A stretch of DNA of 18,045 nt from CASQEL01 sp036655975 (GTDB lineage Bacteria; Desulfobacterota; Desulfovibrionia; Desulfovibrionales; Desulfovibrionaceae): positions 1 to 18,045 of the forward strand of contig JAVVPD010000042.1 of assembly GCA_036655975.1 (NCBI GenBank), read 5' to 3'. A model generated the notes under the pieces. The model was not told the DNA's origin, did not search any database, and saw nothing but the letters and a program-made list of their open reading frames with translations. Positions 13,276 through 18,045 of this stretch are shown piece after piece; within the stretch, counting starts at the first letter, position 1; every line of letters begins with the position of its first letter. Both the position numbers and the translations under genes were made by a program.

Positions 13276-14100
13276 TCAAGTATTTTTATTAGGAGAGGGG
13301 GAAATCATGCCAAGATCCAGTTGTTTGACAACATGGGCTAAATGATCCAGCCATAGAGTAATAAAGCCCCCGTATTCTGCCGTACCCTTGAGCACTGGAA
13401 TACAGGTAAAACCCGCCGCCTCAATACGCGACCGCCACGACTGCGGATTCGTGCCCGCCATGTCGTGTAAAGTATGCCGTCCCACGACAGAGAGCAAGGG
13501 CATAAGCCACACCCGGCTCTCAGGAGCCGCAGTGCCAAGGTGTGGTAAAATATGCTCCAATTGCACTGCGCCGTTCATGGTACCCACATACACCGCCGCG
13601 TCTAAAAGGCGCACCGCCTGCCCCAGCGCGTCATAGCACGCTACAGCCCTGTGCCGTGCCCCGTGCCCCATTAAAATAACCGCCTCCCCCGCTGTCCGCT
13701 GGGGGGGCAAATGCTGCACAATGGCCGCAGCGGCCCGCGCCACGTCGGCATCAGAAGCCAACAGCGGCGCGCCCACCCCTAGAGCCGTGAAGCACTGAGG
13801 CCCTTGTAATACCGCGACTTCTGCACACAATTCCGTGTATTCATTGCCGGGAATAATCTGCAAAGGCTGTACAGCCACATGAGTATATTTTTCAAACCAC
13901 ATTTTTTCAAGGGCTTTACGCACGGAATCACTTTTTTTGCGCGCCGCTGCCAGCCTACCGCGTAATACTCCAGAGGTAAAAGCCCAACGTACGGGAAGAT
14001 GGGGAAAGCGCTCCCGCACTTCGGCATCAAAAAGTTTCAGGGTGGATTCACCCTGCACACTGCCCGACCCGAAAGCCGCCAAAAGAATGCCACATTTCAT
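13276..14100 (-). CDS. cbiK: CbiK-type sirohydrochlorin cobaltochelatase (cytoplasmic form)
   Basis: CbiK inserts Co2+ (or Fe2+) into sirohydrochlorin in anaerobic cobalamin and siroheme synthesis. The 274-residue length is close to Salmonella CbiK (264). The metal-binding histidines are present: His146 in LMGHGARH and His209 in VVGRHTLHDMAG, with Glu88 in PGNEYTEL. The N-terminus GILLAAFGSG and the AFTSGVLRGRL segment match the family. At the VESYPE position of Salmonella CbiK this protein reads MNGAVQ, a change in a usually conserved Glu. There is no signal peptide, which matches the cytosolic CbiK type of Desulfovibrio. The stop at 13276-13278 sits eight bases before the DsbA-like start. 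Only a weak ribosome site precedes the start at 14100. Confidence 0.88.
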   Translation of the reverse strand: MKCGILLAAFGSGSVQGESTLKLFDAEVRERFPHLPVRWAFTSGVLRGRLAAARKKSDSVRKALEKMWFEKYTHVAVQPLQIIPGNEYTELCAEVAVLQGPQCFTALGVGAPLLASDADVARAAAAIVQHLPPQRTAGEAVILMGHGARHRAVACYDALGQAVRLLDAAVYVGTMNGAVQLEHILPHLGTAAPESRVWLMPLLSVVGRHTLHDMAGTNPQSWRSRIEAAGFTCIPVLKGTAEYGGFITLWLDHLAHVVKQLDLGMISPSPNKNT

Positions 14101-14192
14101 TGCACGTATTTACGCCATTGCACGACACGAAGCAAGCTGCCGCGCTTCAAGAAAACTTGCGAGAGAAAGAAAACCTGCGTATCCTCACCAGT

Positions 14193-14444
14193 ATGGAAAT
14201 GTACACGCCTCCATACCTTATACTATTGCTGACTGGGGCCATCCTGCAGGCAGCCTACGCCTTTTCGGCACGCGGCACACCAGCTGTCGGACTTTTTTCC
14301 GTAGCAATCAGTGGAGCTTGTGCGGTATTGATCAGCGCTTATCTTGAGCAAGATGTGGTGCTGGCCTGCGGGCAAGGCTTCCTCCTCTGGTTGCTCTGGC
14401 GCCTTGCTGCAGATTCGGCAGATTCGCAGGAGCCTGCGCCATGA
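14193..14444 (+). CDS. Small membrane protein resembling the LAB_N (lipid-A-disaccharide synthase N-terminal) domain
   Basis: With the ATG at 14193 this is an 83-residue protein with two or three hydrophobic segments, TPPYLILLLTGAILQAAYAFS, VGLFSVAISGACAVLISAYL and ACGQGFLLWLLWRLA. The spacing of GAILQAAY, the D-V-V-L before GQ and the C-terminal W-R-L resembles LAB_N, a small domain found alone or fused to LpxB. The usual R/E-K-S residues are degenerate, so this is a tentative assignment. The ORF could start at 14100, but that ATG overlaps the start codon of divergent cbiK. No convincing ribosome site is visible. Its TGA overlaps the next ATG by four bases, so it is co-translated with the DedA-type protein. 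Confidence 0.55.
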   Translation: MEMYTPPYLILLLTGAILQAAYAFSARGTPAVGLFSVAISGACAVLISAYLEQDVVLACGQGFLLWLLWRLAADSADSQEPAP

Positions 14445-15124
14445 GCCCCCCCCGCCCGCAAAGCGGCAAGCTGTCTGGGAGGGACTGGATCAAGCTGCTG
14501 TCCCTTCCCGTGCTCATCGTGCTGGTCTACGGCATATGCGTCAAATATAATATACACAGTGCCATGCACGAAACATGGATGGACACCCATATCCGCCATC
14601 AAGGGCTCAAAGGTATTATCCTCTACATCGGCCTCGTCACCGTATTAACGGCGGTGGGCGTACCCCGCCAACTTCTCAGTTTTTTGGGCGGTTATGCTTT
14701 TGGGGCCCTGCACGGTACCGTCTGGGCCACCTTGGGCACCGGACTTGCCTGCTGTTTAACCTTCAGCTATGCGCGTTTTATAGGGCAAAAGCCCCTGCAA
14801 CAGCGCTGGGGGCCTAAGCTCAAGACTGTGAATACTTTTTTGGCGCAATCGCCCTTCTTGCTCACTACCGTTGTACGTATCATGCCTTTGGGCAGCAATT
14901 TTTTGACCAACATTGCCGCTGGAGTAAGCACCATACCGGCAGGGCCTTTTTTGACGGGTTCCATGACGGGCTTTTGGGTGCAAAATAGCATTTTTGCGCT
15001 TATGGGGAGCGGCTTACAGCTTGCCAGCCACTGGCATACGCTGCTCAGTGGAACGCTCTATGTATTGTCACTGTCATTAAGCTATTGGGTCTACCGCCGC
15101 TATAAAAACAGCCAGCAGGCATAG
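14441..15124 (+). CDS. TVP38/TMEM64 (DedA/VTT domain) family membrane protein
   Basis: This 227-residue integral membrane protein has hydrophobic segments near 18-36, 58-80, 84-110, 137-160, 165-190 and 200-218. The VTT-domain signature is clear: GVPRQLLSFLGGYAFGALHGTVWATLGTGLACCLTFSYARFIG (about 73-115), then VVRIMPLGSNFLTNIAAGVSTIPAGPFLTGSM (about 144-175) with the R and P-L-G-S-N residues. Such proteins are thought to act in lipid or proton-dependent membrane homeostasis, and DedA relatives as undecaprenyl-phosphate flippases. It overlaps the LAB_N-like gene by ATGA. No terminator is evident downstream. Its specific function cannot be derived from sequence. Confidence 0.85.
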   Translation: MSPPRPQSGKLSGRDWIKLLSLPVLIVLVYGICVKYNIHSAMHETWMDTHIRHQGLKGIILYIGLVTVLTAVGVPRQLLSFLGGYAFGALHGTVWATLGTGLACCLTFSYARFIGQKPLQQRWGPKLKTVNTFLAQSPFLLTTVVRIMPLGSNFLTNIAAGVSTIPAGPFLTGSMTGFWVQNSIFALMGSGLQLASHWHTLLSGTLYVLSLSLSYWVYRRYKNSQQA

Positions 15125-15487
15125 CGTATCCCCCTACAAATAAGGGTCTGAGCCTTGCAAAAAGTCGCACGGTGCTTACCTTGCCAATCAAATACTGTAG
15201 CCGCACACGCTGTTATCCGATTTTTTTTGTACACAAGATTCTTGCTATCAGTGTTTTTGTGGCATATGTCATAACGCAGGCAAGACTGGAGCTGAAAAGA
15301 TTTTTTGCACGCAGTATTTCGTATAACCATTTGTGTATTTTAATTTTTATACCTGCACACGTGGCTAAAAAAATGGGGCTAGCCCCTTGTACTGCTGTTA
15401 ATTTTTTTGAACATAAATACGTACCTATACTAATAGCTGCGTCTGGCATACGTCCTTTGACCGCTAGACCGCTCTGAGGAGAATACC
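15125..15487. other. 363-base intergenic region upstream of nifU
   Basis: No credible gene is present. It holds several short T tracts and one 12-bp palindrome, GGGGCTAGCCCC (15375-15386). The 100-codon GTG-started frame at 15172 has no ribosome site or recognisable content. A weak promoter-like pair is at 15407-15434, and direct repeats of GACCGCT lie just before the nifU ribosome site. Confidence 0.6.
15407..15434 (+). promoter_or_regulatory. Possible nifUS promoter
   Basis: TTGAAC (15407-15412) is followed, after 16 bases, by ACTAAT (15429-15434) within TATACTAAT. The exact -10 is ambiguous. It lies about 55 bases upstream of the nifU ATG. Confidence 0.4.
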
Positions 15488-16326
15488 ATGTGGGATTATA
15501 CGGACAAAGTGCGCGAACACTTCATACATCCTGTTAACGCTGGGGAATTGCCAAACGCCAACGCCATTGGCGAGGTAGGAAGCCTTGCGTGCGGTGACGC
15601 CCTCAAGCTATTTTTGCACATCAATGATGCCGGTATTATTGAAGATGCCAGTTTTCAGACCTTCGGATGCGCCAGTGCCATTGCCTCCAGTTCTGTCTTG
15701 ACAGAAATGATCAAGGGCAAAAGTGTGGACGAAGCCATGAAAATTACAAATAAAGAAATTGCCGCCGAATTAGGCGGTTTGCCCAAGGAAAAAATGCACT
15801 GCTCGGTCATGGGGCAGGAAGCCTTGGAAGCCGCCATACGCTCTTGGCGTGGCGAACCCGCTGTGCCTCATACCCACGAAGAAGGGGCCTTGGTCTGCAA
15901 GTGCTTCGGCATCACCGATGCTCAAATTATCCGTGCCATCCGCGAAAACAACCTGAAAACGGTGGAAGAAATCACGCATTACACCAAGGCTGGCGGTGGC
16001 TGCGGTGACTGCCTCAGCACCATTGAAGAATTGCTGGCGGCGGAACTTGGCAAGCCTCTTTTGTCTGAGCTTAAACCCGCACCGCGCAAAGGGCTTACCA
16101 ATGTGCAACGTATGCTGCTGGTAACCAAAACTATTGACGAAGAAATCCGCCCCCGTCTGGAAATTGACGGTGGAGATATTGAACTGATTGATGTGGAAGG
16201 CACCAAGGTTATTGTGGCCTTGCGGGGGCGNNNNNNNNNNGTTCCAGCGAGGTGACAATCAAAAATTTGGTGGAGGCCACCCTGCGCGAGCATGTGGAAC
16301 CTGCCATTACGGTGGAGGAAGCCTAA
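15488..16326 (+). CDS. nifU: NifU-type Fe-S cluster scaffold protein (interrupted by an N gap)
   Basis: NifU is the scaffold on which Fe-S clusters are built from sulfur supplied by NifS. The three-domain architecture is seen. An IscU-like domain (1-125) has Cys in LACGDALKL, FGCASAIASSSV and MHCSVMGQEALEAAI. A BFD-like [2Fe-2S] domain (about 133-190) has VCKCFGITDAQIIRAI and GGGCGDC. The C-terminal Nfu domain begins IEIDGGDIELIDVEG-like (LEIDGGDIELIDVEG). The Nfu CxxC lies inside the N run at 16231-16240. After it, SSEVTIKNLVEATLREHVEPAITVEEA continues the domain in another frame, so the true gap is not ten bases. Estimated length is about 280 residues. GAGGAG precedes the ATG. One base separates its stop from nifS. 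Confidence 0.92.
16231..16240. other. Assembly gap (10 Ns) within nifU
   Basis: The ten Ns interrupt the Nfu domain just before its C-x2-C. The flanking frames agree only if the real gap is 11, 14 or another length equal to 2 modulo 3. Fourteen bases would exactly fit the missing C-x2-C motif. Confidence 0.9.
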
Positions 16327-16327
16327 A

Positions 16328-17489
16328 ATGCAAACCATCTATTTAGATAACAACGCCACCACCCAAGTTGCGCCTGAAGTTGTAGAGGCCATGGTGCCCT
16401 TTTTTCACGAATTGTACGGCAACCCTTCCAGCATGCATTCTTTTGGCGGGCAAGTGGGCAAATATGTGCTGGAAGCGCGTGAACGCATGGCAAATCTCCT
16501 CGGCGCTCATCCGGACGAAATACTCTTCACCTCCTGCGGGACAGAAAGCGATAATACCGCAATTATGTCGGCCATCGCCTCGCAGCCCGAAAAAAGACAT
16601 ATCATCACCACACGGGTGGAACATCCCGCAGTGCTCAACTTATGCCAACATCTTGAACGCAAGGGCTATGAAGTTACCTATCTGGGCGTAGATTTTAAAG
16701 GCCGTATCAATATGGATGAATACGCGGCTGCCCTGCGTAAGGACACAGCCANNNNNNNNNNCGGTCATGTTTGCCAACAATGAAGTGGGCAACATCTATC
16801 CCATTCAAAAAATGGCCGAAATGGCTAAAGAAATGGACGTACTGTTCTTGACGGATGCGGTGCAAGCGGTGGGTAAAGAACCTATCAATCTGCACAGCCT
16901 GCCCGTGGACTTTTTGTCCCTTTCCGGTCACAAACTCCACGCCCCCAAGGGTATTGGGGTATTGTACATCCGCAAGGGAACGCGCTTCCGGCCCTTCCTG
17001 CGCGGGGGGCATCAGGAACGCGGGCGCCGTGCCGGAACCGAAAATGTGCCCTACATCATTGGTCTTGGTAAAGCCGCTGAACTGGCAAGCCAGCATGTCG
17101 CGCAGGAGCGCGCCTTGGTCGCCCCTTTGCGTGACCGCCTCGAGCAAGGCCTGCTGGCGGCCATTCCCGATGCCGTGGTCAACGGGGATGTGAGCAGCCG
17201 CTTGGCAAATACCTCAAGCATCGCGTTCAAATACGTGGAAGGCGAAGCCATTTTGCTGATGCTGGACCGCTTCGGTATCTGTGCCAGTTCCGGCTCCGCC
17301 TGCACTTCGGGCAGCCTTGAACCTTCGCACGTCTTGCGCGCCATGGGGGTGCCTTTCACCTATGCCCACGGCTCCATTCGCCTGTCCCTTTCCCGCTATA
17401 CAACGCAAGCTGAAGTGGATTTTGTGATCAAAGAATTCCCTGCGGTTATTGCAGATTTACGGGCCATCTCGCCCTTCCGCAGCGCCTAG
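16328..17489 (+). CDS. nifS: NifS-type cysteine desulfurase (interrupted by an N gap)
   Basis: NifS is a PLP enzyme that removes sulfur from L-cysteine as an enzyme persulfide and passes it to NifU. Family landmarks: IYLDNNATTQVAPEVVEAM at the N-terminus, VEHPAVL, FANNEVGNIYPIQ, TDAVQAVGK with the PLP-binding Asp, the PLP lysine in SLSGHKLHAPKGIG, RAGTENVP, and the catalytic Cys in ASSGSACTSGSLEPSHVL. The start is at 16328; earlier in-frame codons belong to nifU. An N run (16752-16761) falls between DTA and VMFANNEVG, where relatives read DTALVSVMFANNE. The two frames join if the gap is really six bases, giving about 385 residues, normal for the family. Three hairpins follow the stop. Confidence 0.94.
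16752..16761. other. Assembly gap (10 Ns) within nifS
   Basis: With ten Ns the downstream half is out of frame. Six bases would restore A-x-x-S-V-M, as in relatives, so the N run is a placeholder and nifS is probably intact. Confidence 0.9.
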
Positions 17490-17522
17490 AGCATGTAGCT
17501 ATTTTCAATAGCAAAATGCTCT
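17488..17522 (+). repeat. Hairpin overlapping the nifS stop
   Basis: AGAGCAT (17488-17494) pairs with ATGCTCT (17516-17522), and inside GCTATT (17498-17503) pairs with AATAGC (17507-17512). A 3x3 internal loop separates the two helices, and the apical loop is TTC. It begins inside the nifS stop codon. Confidence 0.7.
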
Positions 17523-17541
17523 GGCAACGAGAACCGTTGCC
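17523..17541 (+). repeat. Second hairpin after nifS
   Basis: GGCAACG (17523-17529) pairs with CGTTGCC (17535-17541) around AGAAC. It follows the first hairpin with no gap. Confidence 0.7.
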
Positions 17542-17553
17542 CGCCCACACGCC

Positions 17554-17592
17554 ACAGCCGCTCTCTGTAGCTTACAGTAGAGCGGCTGTTTT
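17554..17592 (+). terminator. nifUS terminator (third hairpin)
   Basis: Arms 17554-17569 and 17573-17589 form a 16-bp stem with one bulged T and a GCT loop, followed by a short T run (17589-17592). It is a strong intrinsic terminator for the nifUS transcript. Confidence 0.85.
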
Positions 17593-17839
17593 GCAGATTA
17601 CGCCGTTTAAGCGCGTAACTAGTATCCTTTTATGAATATTAATATAAGCACACAAGTCTACAGGCTAAAAAACATTTATTAATAAATAGTATAAAATTTC
17701 CAAATGTTTTTATGCTTGTGAACCTATTGCTTTTTGTGTAACAGTCGATTTAGCTATACAGAGCTAACGCTATACATTTTGTCACCCTGTACTTTTTTCC
17801 AGTCTCACATAAACCGCGAATCTTTGACGAGGAGTCTTT
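17593..17839. other. AT-rich spacer between nifS terminator and the chemotaxis gene
   Basis: No gene is visible. The stretch is much richer in A+T than its surroundings. It holds a 14-bp palindrome, ATTTATTAATAAAT (17674-17687), and a direct repeat of GCTATACA (17753-17760 and 17769-17776). A weak promoter-like pair for the chemotaxis gene is TTTGTG (17733-17738) with TATACA (17755-17760), 16 bases apart. Confidence 0.5.
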
Positions 17840-18045
17840 ATGAAATTACGGTCTAAACTTATCATCGCTTTCAGCGTTATGATGATGCTTGTCGCTGTAA
17901 CCACCGCTTCGGGATGGCTTGCAATGAGCGACATGAACAGAATGGCAAAACAATTAGCCGAGGTGGACAATTCCATATTCGGGCTTCTCCGCGCGCAGAT
18001 ACTTACCTTACGCTACAACACCTATAAAGACAAAACCTACGCCAA
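17840..18045 (+). CDS. Methyl-accepting chemotaxis protein (5' part, runs off right edge)
   Basis: The first 68 codons are in the window. They begin MKLRSKLIIAFSVMMMLVAVTTASGWLAM-like: short basic tip, one transmembrane helix (about 7-28), then a periplasmic helical start (MSDMNRMAKQLAEVDNSIFGLLRAQILTLRYNTYKD). This is the usual N-terminus of a transducer-type receptor with a helical-bundle sensor domain, which would signal through CheA/CheW. A histidine kinase or diguanylate cyclase with the same sensor cannot be excluded, since HAMP and signalling domains are outside the window. GAGGAG lies five bases before the ATG. Confidence 0.7.
   Translation, partial: MKLRSKLIIAFSVMMMLVAVTTASGWLAMSDMNRMAKQLAEVDNSIFGLLRAQILTLRYNTYKDKTYA

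Noticed and set aside
15375..15386. GGGGCTAGCCCC as a terminator for the DedA-type gene
   Set aside because: It is 250 bases downstream, gives only a four-pair stem as RNA, and its nearest T run is too far away.
15172..15477. 101-codon ORF starting with GTG upstream of nifU
   Set aside because: It has no ribosome site and no recognisable domain, and it overlaps the probable nifU promoter.

Overview
The window looks like part of the chromosome of a Desulfovibrionaceae-type sulfate-reducing (or related deltaproteobacterial) anaerobe. The evidence is indirect: a split-Soret-type diheme cytochrome with a Tat signal, a CbiK-type cobaltochelatase, a NifU/NifS pair, GatCA, and a CRP/FNR-type site (TGTGA-N6-TCACA) of the kind described for HcpR in these bacteria. 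Two 10-base N runs mark it as a draft assembly. I saw no rRNA, tRNA, CRISPR array, phage or insertion sequence.

Left part (1-4804, minus strand). The 5' part of glmU runs off the left edge. Next is a chaperone operon read cbpA (DnaJ-like), cbpM, clpB, ending in a strong hairpin terminator. The clpB leader can fold so that its Shine-Dalgarno is fully paired, a candidate RNA thermometer. The second Walker A motif of clpB has lost its lysine. The cbpA-cbpM spacer holds two inverted repeats.

Middle (5032-11181). A plus-strand FMN-dependent alpha-hydroxy-acid dehydrogenase with an N-terminal four-Cys motif diverges from cbpA and converges on gatA. The minus-strand block dnaK, LpoA/PBP-activator-type lipoprotein, gatC, gatA follows. 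A terminator after dnaK abuts the lipoprotein's ribosome binding site.

The most interesting locus is 11489-12340 (+): a Tat-exported split-Soret cytochrome c/C-GCAxxG-C-C protein whose frame is interrupted by one UGA exactly where the first family cysteine is expected. A hairpin with a GGUCU loop lies just downstream, so this is best read as a selenoprotein. Its promoter region carries a near-perfect CRP/FNR/HcpR-type palindrome.

Right part. Minus-strand cbiK overlaps the leader of a DsbA-like lipoprotein whose CxxC is replaced by A-P-Q-S. A divergent plus-strand pair encodes a LAB_N-like small membrane protein and a DedA/TVP38-type membrane protein. After a 363-base spacer comes nifU-nifS, each broken only by a placeholder N run, followed by three back-to-back hairpins, an AT-rich spacer and the start of a methyl-accepting chemotaxis protein.

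Functionally the window combines protein quality control (ClpB, DnaK, CbpA/CbpM), Fe-S cluster assembly (NifUS), transamidation for Gln/Asn-tRNA (GatCA), envelope biogenesis (GlmU, LpoA-like, LAB_N-like, DedA) and periplasmic redox or tetrapyrrole functions (split-Soret cytochrome, CbiK). Three terminators share a GGGAGGC/GCCTCCC core.
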